Of a DNA stretch of 64,000 nucleotides, positions 14,221-26,770 are shown piece by piece (positions within the stretch are counted from its first letter, which is position 1; each line of letters starts with the position of its first letter). This DNA comes from Boletus sp. NGJ. Taxonomy: Eukaryota; Basidiomycota; Agaricomycetes; Boletales; Boletaceae. Location: NCBI GenBank assembly GCA_019096195.1, contig JAGTXK010000185.1, positions 62,001 to 126,000 of the forward strand, read 5' to 3'. A model generated the notes under the pieces. That model ran no database searches. It was given only the letters and a program-made list of their open reading frames with translations, and was not told the DNA's origin. The translations under genes were made by a program, and so were the position numbers.

Positions 14221-14792
14221 CTAAGTCTTCGCCCACTCCTCCTCGAGGATGCCCATGTACAACAGATCTTCCCAGCGTCCCTCTACCCAGTTTGCCCGCC
14301 TTTTCGTTCCTTCATGCTTGAATCCCCTTTCAAGACTATGAGCAAGTGGCAAGACAGACCCGTCACCACTCACAACTTCTTGTAGACCGCTATCGCGGCT
14401 GCATTGCCTTCGAGCACCGTCAGCGATACTCGCTGGATACCTAGAGCTTTAAACGCGTATCCAATCATGAATTTTGATGCTTCCGTTCCGTACCCATTGC
14501 CCCAGAACTCGGAGTACATGGAGATCCCAAATGTCCCATCCCTGTTCTTGGGCTCGGACACCTTCATACTGCATTGTCCCACAAAGTCTAACGTATCTTT
14601 CAGGATGATCGAGAACCATATCGTCGAGTCCTCTGCTTGCGCCTTTAAAAATTCCTTGTACTTTGCTGGACGAGGTACGACAGGCTCTGCTGTGATGAAT
14701 CGCTGGACGCGAAAATCGTTGCGCATCAAATACAAGTGTTCGACGTCACGGTCTTCGAAGCCACGAAAGAGAAGACGATCAGAGGTAAACAT
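14221..14792 (-). CDS. GNAT-family N-acetyltransferase (RimJ/RimL-like), copy 1
   Basis: Acetyl-CoA-dependent acyltransferase of the GNAT fold; the substrate is unknown. Two exons, 14374-14792 and 14221-14326, give 174 residues. N-terminus SDRLLFRGFEDRDVEHLYLM fits the RimJ/RimL subgroup. Motif A is EFWGNGYGTEA (acetyl-CoA binding), preceded by NRDGTFGI; motif B is VLEGNAAAIAVYKKLGF. The intron falls in phase 2 between KK and LGF, and the final exon carries GFKHEGTKR to the stop. The other GNAT gene at 33.2-33.8 kb has the same layout and the same intron place, so the two are likely paralogs. A single gene, pyruvate decarboxylase, lies just downstream in the same direction; no functional link is evident. 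Confidence 0.9.
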
Positions 14793-15455
14793 GGTAGGTT
14801 GCTTGTAGCAGTGGTTTGACGAAATCGATGAACGTTGCTGTGGTTGCTGGCAGCCACAGAGTATGGGTAGGTAAGCAGGCACGCATCCTCTTTCTCCTTT
14901 CGCTAGTTCACTTCTCGTCGTCGCACCCGTCCGCCACTCCCAGTCCTCAACATCCCGTTTCGACTCCTCGCAGTTCTCCCCTCCTGTGGCCCCTAGCGCG
15001 ATAGCGCATCCTGTTTGCAGCAAGTGAGTCCTGCGAGGTGGTCGGTCGCAAGGTAGGCAGGGGAATCAGCATGGAAGGTATGTATATAACAATAGACCAA
15101 GCTATCGTGGGTAACCTGATCCCGGCACCGGAAATGTGGTCAGTTAAATTCAGTGGATAGATCCACCCGGGCAATATGCACTGAATCTGAAATTCATGTT
15201 GTTTACTAGCCAGTAAATTTAGATGTCCGTTTCAGCAGGATTACATCTTCGTTTAGAGCATTTGGCAAGAGTGGGGAACTCATCAGTCGGGTGTTAGGTT
15301 AGGCGACAGCACGAGGATAAGAGAGGCAATAAAATGCTGTATTTTTGAGTTGCATGCATCATACCATAACATCATAAAATGAACAATCATGGGCAACCAT
15401 GGCAAGAGCATGCGGAGGACCGGGATATGCGGGGGATGCCCGGGGGTCAATACGT

Positions 15456-16045
15456 TTATTCGTCGTCTTCCTCTTCACCCTCTTCTTCTTCCTCATCCTC
15501 ATCCTCCTTTGCAGCTTCAACGACAGCTGTTGCGATTCGGTCCAAGTCGCGTTGACCGTCCTGGCTAATTCTCCGGCCACCATTATCGGTCTGCTCGAGG
15601 ACACCGATCTTCTCCAGGGATTGGCAGATCTTGCGTTGGATAGAAGCGGAGGCGTTGGCGTGGTGTGAGGGACGGTTACCACGTCTGTTGCGGCCACCAT
15701 GGAGTTTTGCGAGCTTGCCAACGCCGACGTCTTTGCGAAGGTAGATGTGCCGTGCGAGGGCAGCTACAGATCGGTGGTGATGTTGAGTGGGGATATTTCG
15801 ACGTGTTGGAGATGATTACCTGCACGAACGTAGTACCAGTCGGGGTCATAAGGTGCAAGCTCTTTGAAAGCGCCGGTTTTGACGAGGTCGACCCATGTTG
15901 GCACCTCGAGCTTGCCGGAGCGCTTGAGATGGGATGCGTATGCTACGATGAATGCTTCTGCGCTGATCAAGGCAAGCATAAGGGTTAGCTCCGAAAGTGA
16001 ACAACGATTTTTGAAAGCGCACCTGATGTCCCTTACGCCTGGCAT
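15456..16045 (-). CDS. RPS19: 40S ribosomal protein S19 (eS19)
   Basis: Component of the small ribosomal subunit, needed for 18S rRNA maturation. Three exons on the minus strand: 16023-16045, 15820-15962 and 15456-15763, for 157 residues. Family motifs: MPGVRDI at the start, [58 protein letters not shown] and [17 protein letters not shown]. The first coding exon is only 23 nt, common in ribosomal protein genes. The C-terminus ends in an acidic run ([16 protein letters not shown]), which is longer than in most S19 proteins. Confidence 0.96.
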
Positions 16046-16580
16046 GATGAGAAACGGCGGGGATGAGGTTGAGGAGAGATACGCGGAACGTCGAGCACAG
16101 CGGTGGCGTGTGTGTACAAGATAATTAGAGTTTGAGCTCAGCTACTCTCTGTGCAGTTCTCTGCTTAGTCAGCGGCTTGTCCCATTGAACCAATTGTCGA
16201 GAAGCAAAACTTCAAGTACTCTCGCTGCACGACCGTCATTAAATTCGACCGTACATGCTTTCAATATTCAAAGTGATGTTCACAGACATCATTGCAGTCC
16301 CCTCATCGGCTCACGAGCCAACATTAGACGATTTAAAGATATCCGAGACACCAGGAACGAAGAGATTGGCGAGGCGAGCACAGTAGCGTAGCACAGATAT
16401 CCATACCTGAACGATCTTATGAGCACCTACCAAGAAGAGGGGACGAGGTGATGATAATCTCTTTCTCGTTGGAACGTTCAAGTTCGTGCCGATGTAGTTG
16501 GTGTCCATGTGCTAGTACTTGGCTACCTCAGACCGGCTACTTGGACTGAACTGAACCACCACCATTAATATTACTGTACA
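16046..16580. other. upstream region of RPS19 and of the F-box gene
   Basis: Shared divergent upstream region of RPS19 (-) and the F-box gene (+). A short minus-strand frame (Met at 16508, about 34 residues up to a possible donor near 16405) ends in VGAHKIVQ, faintly like the VGANKIV of LUD-domain proteins. It is too short to call. Confidence 0.4.
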
Positions 16581-17972
16581 ATGGACGACATCACGCCCTG
16601 TCCAGCGCCGTCCACATCGATACGTTCTCTTCCTCCAGAGTTACTCGTCGAGATATTCGTATCTTCGTCTCATTCAGGCGCTCCGTTGACACCCCTTATC
16701 ATCTGTACAGTTTGTAAGCTCTGGAGGGACATCTGTATCGCCTCCCCCAGAGCATGGCAGCTCATCATCGTCAGCAAACCCTGGCGCCGCATCTCCTCCA
16801 TCAAAGCTCAGGCCGAGCTGTGGATCGCTCGCTCAGATCCCCTCCCCTTCCGCGTCGATGTCGAACTTGCCGACTTTGACCGCCTCCTCCCAATCATGTC
16901 TTGTTTTCTACCCTATTTAACTCGCTGGATGGATTGCAGAATATCATTTCAAGGCCGCACAACGCACACCAGACTGTCCGATCTCACCCTGTCTGCTCCT
17001 CGCCGCGTCCTTCATCACCTTGATGTCCGCCTCAAGACTCCCTTCGACGCCGACGGAGGTGACGATGACAATATCTTCTTCTCTTGCGGAACAAGCACGT
17101 TCCGACACGTCTCCATGAAGATAACGGCTTCCGGTCTCCCCTCGTCAATCTTTATCAACCCACTCCACTTCACCTCTCTCGACATCTCAGAGTCCCCCGC
17201 CCACAACGTCCATTCTCCCGAGCTGCTCAGCTTCCTTGCTCGCTGTCCGAATCTCGAACACTTCTACTTACATGGTCTCTCCCATGAGGAGGGGATCCTG
17301 GACACCTCGCCAATCGTCGTCATGCTCCCACGATTACACACCCTCCTATTGGACCTCATCTGCATCCAGCGCAGTGTCCTCTCACATCTGCACCTCCCCG
17401 CCCTCAGAGAACTCCATCTTCGAAACTTGAACATGGACGTGTTTCTAGATGGTTACCACCCGGAAGAGTGTGGCGACAGCGACGACGAAGCCCGCGACTT
17501 TTCCCAGTCCCCGTGGAGTGACCACCACACCGGCATGGGTCTCCGGAAGTTCATTTCACGTTCGCAACCACCCCTCGAGATTCTAGACATGGATCTTTCG
17601 GACATGCGCACAAAGGATTTTAAATGGGTTTTCGATAGGCTGCCATACTTGAAGCAGTTCTCCATCGTTGGATCGGACATGTCCAACAAGGTCGTGCAAC
17701 TCTTCAAACCCGAACCCATGGAGACCGTACCCGAGTCCGGCGATGGCCGTTACCGGGTCCGTCTTCCACAGCTGACAACGCTTAAGCTCTTTGGATGTCA
17801 GCAGTTTTCGGGAGATGCTTTGGTAGAGGCGCTCAGCGCTCGGGTCGCCTACACTGATGCAGCCACGCCCAACGAGACGCTGACGAACGTCGTCGTGTCC
17901 GGATGCCACAACTTTACGGCCAGTCATGGAATTCAGCTTTCGTGGTACCTCCACGAACGTCTACATTTCTAG
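16581..17972 (+). CDS. F-box protein with leucine-rich tail
   Basis: Single-exon gene of 463 residues. Residues about 12-60 form an F-box (SIRSLPPELLVEIFVSS, then ICTVCKLWRDICIASPRAWQ), the part that binds Skp1 in SCF ubiquitin ligases. The rest has loose leucine-rich repeats (LPALRELHLRNLNMDVF, PLEILDMDLSDMRTKDF, LPQLTTLKLFGCQQFSG), the usual substrate-binding part of agaricomycete F-box proteins. Such genes are greatly expanded in mushrooms and often intronless. The target is unknown. The frame is intact from Met to stop, and codon use looks like that of its neighbours. Confidence 0.93.
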   Translation: MDDITPCPAPSTSIRSLPPELLVEIFVSSSHSGAPLTPLIICTVCKLWRDICIASPRAWQLIIVSKPWRRISSIKAQAELWIARSDPLPFRVDVELADFDRLLPIMSCFLPYLTRWMDCRISFQGRTTHTRLSDLTLSAPRRVLHHLDVRLKTPFDADGGDDDNIFFSCGTSTFRHVSMKITASGLPSSIFINPLHFTSLDISESPAHNVHSPELLSFLARCPNLEHFYLHGLSHEEGILDTSPIVVMLPRLHTLLLDLICIQRSVLSHLHLPALRELHLRNLNMDVFLDGYHPEECGDSDDEARDFSQSPWSDHHTGMGLRKFISRSQPPLEILDMDLSDMRTKDFKWVFDRLPYLKQFSIVGSDMSNKVVQLFKPEPMETVPESGDGRYRVRLPQLTTLKLFGCQQFSGDALVEALSARVAYTDAATPNETLTNVVVSGCHNFTASHGIQLSWYLHERLHF

Positions 17973-18243
17973 TAGGGCAGATTCCTCTCGCTTGGGGCAT
18001 CACCTATTGTTATCCGTATCATCCTCATCGTTCGTCGTCGGTGTCATTTTGTCTATATGAATGTAGCAGACTTTGACTTTCTCACGAGCTTTATTTCACA
18101 TCCTTTTTTCCAGATTCGTGTCCTTTAAAGACAATGTCGACTACCCGTGTGCATGACAGTCCGAGGACTGGGTAGGAGTTTGACATTTACACGATATCGA
18201 AAAGGGACTACTAGCCCAACAAGATCTGGCATGTATCGTGCCA

Positions 18244-21192
18244 TCATTGACCACCCAGGTTCACTGGAAACGTGTCATTCAGGCTCTGTCGGTTTGCCGA
18301 CTCTCGCAGGAGATGCCGCACGTCTGCAATGTGACGATGATCACCCCGCCAGATGCCGTCCTCACCACGTTCGCCCCAGTGGAAAGTATGAAACGTGTCC
18401 ACCTCGTAGCCTTCGGTCCATTTCTGCCTCACGAACGACGCATTGAACGGAGGTTGGTAAATCCACCACTGTTGGGCATTCAAAACTCAGTCGTCGATCG
18501 GGAAGAGGGGAGAAAGAGACGGAAACGGAAACGGAAGAGCGAATAATCACGTACATGGTCCACGAACTGGATCGATTCTCCGGGGGGGACGACGAGGTGG
18601 ACAGTCGTCGGCGTCGCAATCTCCAGAAAGCAATCGGTATCGAGGAACAGCGCTAATACGTCCATGAACGCCTTGCGATGCCGGCCCGGAATGTACAGCG
18701 TATCCGCGGAGCCACCGATAAGCCTCGTCTGTCCGTTATTGAGCTCAGCGAGGTGCACACGCATAGCCTCGGGAACCTTGCGAAAAGCGTTCATGCATAC
18801 AGACACGCCCACATGGGGGTCGCTGATAGAAAAATAGTCAATGGTGATGACCATACGGGGTAATCGGCGTGCGACTTACCCCCACCTAAAATCGGAGAGT
18901 TAACTTATTCAGTCGTGCGATGATCTGATTTCTATTGGTGACTTACCACCAGTCAGGGCCCCAGCCCCTCCATGTTGCTGTGAGATTGATGGATGTATCG
19001 GGAGATATCATCGCAGGAGGGGCATGTCGGGTGATGTTCAGGACGGGTTCTGTTAGGTCGCCAAGGGTGGGATTCGGAACGGGCTGTCCCCAAGGAGAAT
19101 GGTACCAAAACAAGCTTTGATTGAATCTCTGGAGTCGAGGAATATTAAGGAGTGTATCGAAAGGCACCCAGAGATAACCATCATAGCAGCCATGTTCTCG
19201 CAAAGCTGTGTAGAGCATGTGGTGGGCCATCTGGGCGAATGATGAGGACTTGCCTACTCCGGTAGATAACGGTGTGTACTCACCCGTCCTGCCATCCTAT
19301 AAGAAAAAGGGTCGTTGAGATCTTCTTCTGATTGAAACGAGTCAACAAGGACATCGTAAGAATGAGCAAACCCTTTATCATCGCGGCTTGCAGGGCCGAT
19401 ATAAACAATCTAAGTATATCAGTCATCGCGTGGATAGATCCCACTGTTCTAATTACTCACGTTCGGGAAATAATCCGCATACACTTCTCTATGAAAGTCC
19501 AGGTTGGTATCATACCTGGCGTGGCTAAAAAACACGATGAGTAGGATGTTGTTGAAATGAGTATAATTAGTGATAGTCTGCGCATGAGTCAGAGTCGATG
19601 ATTCCGGAGAACGGCAGTCGGAACGATTCCTCGACAGGCCAGATAACTTTGTTTGCATGGGGGACAAGTCCGAGGAATTAGTCCCGGAGTTCTGGGATAT
19701 GACCACGATAATGTATCCCAATGCCACCAAATATATCAGCACAGCTGCAAAACATCGACGAACCTGTGGTCCATACATTCAACGACAAAATTCCGGTATT
19801 TCGGAATGAGAGGCTTACTGAAATGAAGAGATCATGCTGAGCCTGCTGTTCGTCTGTGAGTTTCCCGCTCAGAACAAATACGCCAGATCCAAGGATGGCG
19901 ATCAGACATCCAAGAAATGCGGAATACGGAGCTTCGAGGAGCCTCCACGTGTCAACGGTAACTAGAAAGGTCGACGCCAATGAAATAAGAATCCCCTGAG
20001 TAATCGCACCATATTCTGCGACGCATAAGATCGTAATAGCATCAATGAATGACCAGTCACTCACGCTGTATAATAAATATTGCTACGATGTCTTTTGCCG
20101 CCTCAATTAAAGGCAATGCTTCTAGTGTGACTGCGAAACGATTGATGTATGAATGCGAGATGCTATGTGATGGATGCAATATAAACAATAAAGAATGTAC
20201 GAGGCACGATTGCACGAATATTGCAGTGTTGATGAGATGAACGGATGGCGAGCGATGAAGCTCATAAATCTAGTTACGCATGTTATTAGACATATTGAAA
20301 TGGTAGTAAATTACGAACCAGGTTAACGAGAGATATCCATATTGAGTTGCAAAGAGCGAACGCAAACAAAAGACTGTAGGATGGAGGGACCGAACCAACA
20401 AGGGCCTCCTTTTGAATGTTGATCGATAACTTAGCCGACACTGCGCAAATCAGGCTTCTAAGGTTGGCTTACCCTAGTAATGAAGAACCCTGCAAACTGA
20501 CGTCAGAGTGAGCTTGGCATTCTAAGGCGACATCTATTTGGGACACCACGAACTTGGAGGACAGTCGCATGCCAGAAAGAAGAAGGGAAAAATTGCCAGG
20601 AATTGATTCGCAAAATGGAAAGGATGCCCAGAACTATCACAGGGAAAGCGAGGCACAGAGTAAAAGGGTCGGCGAACTCTCGAGTCCTGAGATCCTGTGG
20701 GAACAGATACATTCTTAGTCAATGCATCCGTTAAATAGGAGCCAGCTTTAGCCGAGTGCACGTACGATATGAGCACGGAGATTGTACACCAGAGCGACGG
20801 CGAGAATAAACAGGGGCAGTCGCACGCTTCCGAGGGATGAAGTGACTATATTTGATCGAGAATATGGTTCTCGGCAATTAGAGCAAGTCCTGGAGATGGG
20901 AAAGTCTTGTTCGTGCTCGTGAAAGAGTGCGTTACGCGTTGGGAGGTGTGATTCAGAGGAACCACCAGATGCGACGGCGATAGTCGATAAGGTGTCTATG
21001 TCTCGGAATTGCCGGCAGACAAACCATATGGACAGGGAAAGTATGGACTTGACGAGGTCGCTTGCAGCGAAGTCAAGGCTGTCTTGGTGAGCTTGAGGCC
21101 GTCTCTCTTGAGTCCATCGTATAGCCTCTGCCAGTAAACACAGCACCAGGAAGGTGACCTGCAATCGCAATTCGAGCGCTGCAACCTGTAAG
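18244..21192 (-). CDS. multi-span transporter-like protein fused to a glycosyltransferase-like domain (5' exon unresolved)
   Basis: Read on the minus strand as one multi-exon gene. The N-terminal part (about 21190-19700) has ten hydrophobic segments, among them RLQVTFLVLCLLAEAI, SDLVKSILSLSIWFV, LPLFILAVALVYNL, AFPVIVLGILSIL, YSAFLGCLIAILGSGVFVL and CFAAVLIYLVALGYIIVVI, like a nucleotide-sugar transporter. The C-terminal part (about 19690-18244) starts with FSHARYDTNLDFHREVYADY and continues with GPASRDDKGFAHSYDVLVDS, MAGRMAHHML, CYDGYLWVPFD, FWYHSPWG and GGSADTLYIPGRHRKAF, which I read as a luminal glycosyltransferase; family unsure. The parts join through a 55-nt intron (19764-19818, GTAAGC donor, CACAG acceptor, phase 0). 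A Met at 19778 that could start a separate gene lies inside this intron. The first coding exon upstream of 21192 was not found. Confidence 0.6.
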
Positions 21193-21491
21193 GGAAATTT
21201 TTACACCCACCATCAATGCTGCCCTTGGACATGAGAAGACACGGCGACATGTTCTCAAAGGAGCAAGAACGACACTGGACATTGACAGATACGAACACGC
21301 TAGGCTGGATTACCCTCGGGGCAAACCACAACAAAAAGTCTGTAAAAAAAATTAAATGGAGTCAGAGAAGCCACCGCGTACAATGTCAATGTGTTACATT
21401 GGATGACGTCACAATCCCGGTTCACAGATACAATTCCAACGTAGATCGTCGTTCTCTCTCATACACGCTACTTAGTGCACTTGTGTACCAT

Positions 21492-23008
<1,517 letters not shown>

Positions 23009-23375
23009 AGTGAGGTCCACTGCGAAAAGGCGGTGATGAATCGATCTGTTGAAGACGAAACAATTAACCGGAGTATATTGGGGACCTACTTTCTGCTGCA
23101 GAGGGCTATATAGGTCTTTTCAAAAAGTGGCGTCGTCGACGGGGTCAGTACCAGATGTTGGGATATCCCCCTTCAGGGATGGAAACGACTTGAGAAAAAA
23201 CAGTCGCAACGACCCGTCTGTCAAGTTTCCGACGAGTACCGAGTCATTATCGTAAATCTGCTTCCACGCCACGATTGGCAAAGCGGGCACGTGCTTTTGA
23301 GTGCAGCAAGCCTTTCAACCATTCTCCATTCTCCATTTTCCCACTTTCTTTCTGTCACTCCACTCTCAGTTCAAC
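23009..23375. promoter_or_regulatory. divergent promoter region between DAHP synthase and TIM9
   Basis: The two genes start back to back, so both core promoters must lie here. The end near TIM9 is pyrimidine-rich (CATTCTCCATTCTCCATTTT), common just upstream of fungal start sites. No TATA box is clear. Confidence 0.5.
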
Positions 23376-23793
23376 ATGGATTTCTCACAGCTCAACACTG
23401 CGGAACAGGCTCACATGACAAAGGTCATTGAAAAGAAACAGGTACGAGAAGATACCGCTCTCAAGACCCCCCTCATTAGCGTGTTTAGATGCAAGACTTC
23501 CTGCGTCTCTACTCCGGCCTCGTGGAGAGATGTTTCAATTCATGTTGTAATGACTTCACCAGCAAGGCGCTCTCCTCCAAAGAGGTCCCGCTTTCGTCTT
23601 CCTATCCCATCAATCAAACTAACGCCGTTTATAGGACCAGTGTGTCCTTAACTGCTCAGACAAGTTTCTAAAGCACTCCGAACGTGTTGGCCAACGCTTC
23701 GCGGAACTGAATGCTGGTACGCTCCGTTATGAACATTCTGTCCGCCCTATTATTAATATTTCCTCAGAGGCTATGAACCCACCAAAACCTTGA
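23376..23793 (+). CDS. TIM9: mitochondrial intermembrane-space chaperone Tim9
   Basis: Small Tim chaperone that with Tim10 guides carrier proteins to the TIM22 complex. Four exons: 23376-23441, 23489-23584, 23635-23716 and 23768-23793, giving 89 residues. The twin CX3C signature is present: CFNSC (in [13 protein letters not shown]) and CVLNC (in [13 protein letters not shown]), with normal spacing; an extra Cys follows the first motif. N-terminal [20 protein letters not shown] and C-terminal [17 protein letters not shown] match Tim9 better than Tim8, 10 or 13. The coding part was absent from simple long-frame reading because all exons are short. Confidence 0.92.
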
Positions 23794-24957
23794 ACTAACC
23801 CATCAATCTCTGCACAGCATCCCCATAGCACGAGAACTCAAATCCGACGGTAGCTGAATTGACCCTGTAGCATGGTAAGACCCCCATGGACCATGCGCTC
23901 ATGTGAGAACGCGTACAGATATTAGAGTAATCTCGCGCTCCTTGCTGGCCCTAATATCAAATGGTTCATATTTTACTCACGAGAAGGCTGCAAGTCTTGT
24001 CAATAAATCTTGAGGATGCCGTCTACCATGCTACACCAAATTCTCGAGGAGATCTCCTGCAAGGAGGTACATGCAGTACGTGCGAGTTCCTGAACGTGTT
24101 TGCCGGTGCCTTTGAAATAATCCTCTCTGAACAGATCAGGATCTTGACTTGGTCACATTCATTCAGTTGCGTGTGTGGACATGGCTCCTGGGGTTGCACA
24201 TCCTCTTGTAAAGTCAATTTGATGAGATCTTGTTTCTCATCGCCTCGATCGTCATGCTTGGTGGGAACGGATAAAACCCTATCCCAGGCCTCGCCTCCAC
24301 CTTCGAAGGGCTGTAACGTGGGTCATGGATAATCGAAAACGGGCATCTACCTCAGGTCGAGGTGCCACCAAAGCGTGCCCATTTTCTCATGCTTCTTCTC
24401 CCATGGTATTTTTTTGTTTCCAAGTTTCGCCGTGTTCCTACCCGATATCAAGCAGTGGTTCAGTGGAGCGAACCGTCTGCCAAGTGTGATGGCGAGAGTG
24501 AAACCACTGCCTTTTCTCCCGCCAAGACCTGTTGCCTCCATTGTGAAAAGTGACCCGGACCCGGCTTTTCTATAGGATTAATCGGTGGATTATGAAAAGC
24601 CAGTTGGTCAAGCTTAAAGTGCTGACAAGTTGTAATCACGAGTCTATCATTCTAGGTTTGGTTGCATATTGCCATCGCCAACCTCTTTTAGGCCCGGGTC
24701 AAAGTCTCACCGCCAACTACCCCTCGGATTTCTGGCCTACACAATCGAGCAAGTTCGCACTTTATCAGCGTTCGCGCCAAGTTCGCGCCACCTATTTCGC
24801 CACTCTTTTATTTGTCGATGATGTTGGTGTGAGAGTGTAACATATGCGTATGTTGCCCAAATATAGGGTCCCAGTCCGAACCCTTGTCACCGTTCTCCCA
24901 GTGACCACTCGCCAGTCAGGTTCCTAACACCAACATCTCTCAACTCGCCTTCTAAGA
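23794..24957. other. intergenic region between TIM9 and the peroxiredoxin gene
   Basis: About 1.2 kb. Open frames here have no family motifs and I accept none as genes. The last 100 nt should hold the peroxiredoxin promoter. Confidence 0.4.
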
Positions 24958-25786
24958 ATGGCTCCCCAACACCCACTCATCGATAAGCCCGCACCGTCCT
25001 TCAGTATACCGGATTCAAACGGCACAATGTTCAAGTTCCCCCCTGAGCAGGAGGGTCAGCGCGTTGGGAAGCCAATCGCGTTGTTCTTCTATCCCGAGTC
25101 CGGTAAGCTGTGCTTCATGAGGGCGCAGCGCAGATCTCATGTGTTTCCGATGCGCAGGTACCTACGGTTGCACCCGTGAGGCCTGCCAATTCCGTGATGC
25201 CCTAGTTGGTGTGTTGTCTCGCCCGAGACATCGCTCTGCACAGGACACTCATGTCTACTCACCGTCCCCTACAACAGAAAAGGAAATATATAAGCATTCC
25301 GATGTTCTGGTCGTCGGTGTTAGTTCCGATCCAGTGGAGAAGCAGAAAGCATTCGTCGAGAAGCACAAGCTCCCTGTGAGTTCTTCCTGAAAGGCAAGTC
25401 GCGGCGAGATGATGCTCATTGGTTCACGTAGTATCCCGTCTTGAGCGATACAGACCAAAATGCACACAAGGCATACCAAATTGGACGGGGAATGTTAGGA
25501 TTGGTTGACGCTCGCACCACGTTCGTCATCGACCACAAGGGGATCATCAAGTAAGGTGTTATTTTCAGCCCTTTTAGATCTACGCACGCTCAACCCACTC
25601 GCTAGGGGTGTACTGAGCGCTACAATGAATTTCGGCGCTCATGTGAAGTTCGTCACCCAGGAGCTCGAGAAAATGCAGATTCCTGATGCCACAGATGCCG
25701 GGGGTGATCGGGAGAACGCGATACCTCCCTCCGAATCTGCGGAGAGGGATGGGCTGGGTCGGGCTGCACAAGCGGTTTGCGCTTGA
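24958..25786 (+). CDS. BCP-type (PrxQ-like) peroxiredoxin
   Basis: Thiol peroxidase that reduces hydrogen peroxide and alkyl hydroperoxides. Five exons: 24958-25102, 25158-25208, 25278-25375, 25432-25550 and 25606-25786, for 197 residues. Motifs: FFYPESGTYGCTREACQFRD, with peroxidatic and resolving Cys four residues apart as in bacterioferritin-comigratory proteins; VVGVSSDPVEKQKAF; LPYPVLSDTDQNAHKAYQIG; and the TTFVIDHKGII strand, then NFGAHVKFV. In yeast the relative Dot5 is nuclear. No clear targeting signal is visible here. The last 30 residues are hydrophilic and unlike the core family. Confidence 0.92.
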
Positions 25787-26240
25787 TGGTGTCTCCCCCC
25801 CTCGACGAGAAATTCTTACCTCCCTCGTGTTGACCTTTTAAATTATCATTGGTAGGAAGTTCATTGAAGCCCTGTATTATCCGCGTTTCTCCGTTGCCAG
25901 ATCGCCATCCTGTAAACAACACACATATGACTCGTTATTGTATGGACCACGGCTTGTCGATGTTTTGTAGCTTGAAACTATGACACGTCTCGTGAAATAA
26001 GTATGATAAGTAATCGCCTGCAAACAGAACAGTTCGATTCAACCTGCATATACCAAAAATCATTGTTTTGGACAACATCCGCTGAAAAGTATACGTCGCC
26101 TGCTTCCCGAGCCGCTGTAATGGCTTGGGTTCGCCTTGCATTTCTTCTAAACCCGCTGCATCACTTGTGTGAGGGATTGCGAAAAATAAAATTGAAAGGC
26201 GCACGTCGACCCAATCACGGAACCAAACTCCATACGACAG
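25787..26240. other. 3' region of the peroxiredoxin gene
   Basis: Non-coding as far as I can see. It contains the 3' end of the peroxiredoxin gene and the 3' end of the doubtful minus-strand gene that follows. Confidence 0.4.
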
Positions 26241-26770
26241 ATTAAAGCTTAATGGCGAGCCTAAACTCATCCGTCGTGTGGTAAGGACCAGACTCGCACT
26301 TGGCGATCGCGTTCGAATTGGTGGGGCATCCGCTTGAAAAGGAGATATACGGGTCCATGCGGGCGCCATAGCTCATCTCCGTGAATGGTTTGATCATGAC
26401 GGGCTCGCTGGACGCGCAGGTGGTCCATTGGCTGCCGATGGCTGGGAGGTGGGGAGTGGCACGTCAGTGTACCGTTCACGGAGTCACCTTGACACAAGAG
26501 ACCCTCGATGACGTGGGTAAAAGGGGGGGACGCAGTACATCCATCTCCACCCAATGAAAAAAAAATTGTAGGACTCGGTACCTTGAGTACATCCGATGAT
26601 CCATCGATCGAACAAGGCAGGCCACGCCAAAAGAGAACGACACCTACAAGGTACATGGATGCAATGGTCTCCGTAGTAGAGATCGCCGCAACAGCCGACG
26701 CAGTAGAAGAGTCGCGAAGAGCCAGGACGAGAAGATTTGAAGGCCAGTAGCAACAGCAGCGGAAGAGCAA
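26241..26770 (-). CDS. possible small secreted or membrane protein, doubtful
   Basis: The last exon-like stretch on the minus strand (about 26440-26241) reads IGSQWTTCASSEPVMIKPF, then YGARMDPYISFSSGCP and CESGPYHTTDEFRLAIKL, ending at a stop. Upstream, 26770-26590 is hydrophobic with many Cys, and could be a signal or membrane part joined by one or two introns. I could not fix a start codon or a consistent splice path, and recognise no family. It may be a real short secreted protein or a decayed one. Confidence 0.3.

Noticed and set aside
16396-16508. Short minus-strand frame with VGAHKIV as a LUD-domain protein
   Set aside because: Only about 34 residues before a possible donor, and no second exon with family motifs was found.
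19678-19778. Met at 19778 as start of a separate glycosyltransferase-like gene
   Set aside because: It lies within an intron with good borders that keeps frame between the two halves. I prefer one gene, though the alternative stays possible.
23961-24332. 123-residue frame between TIM9 and the peroxiredoxin gene
   Set aside because: No homology recognised and no start context or intron pattern to support it.
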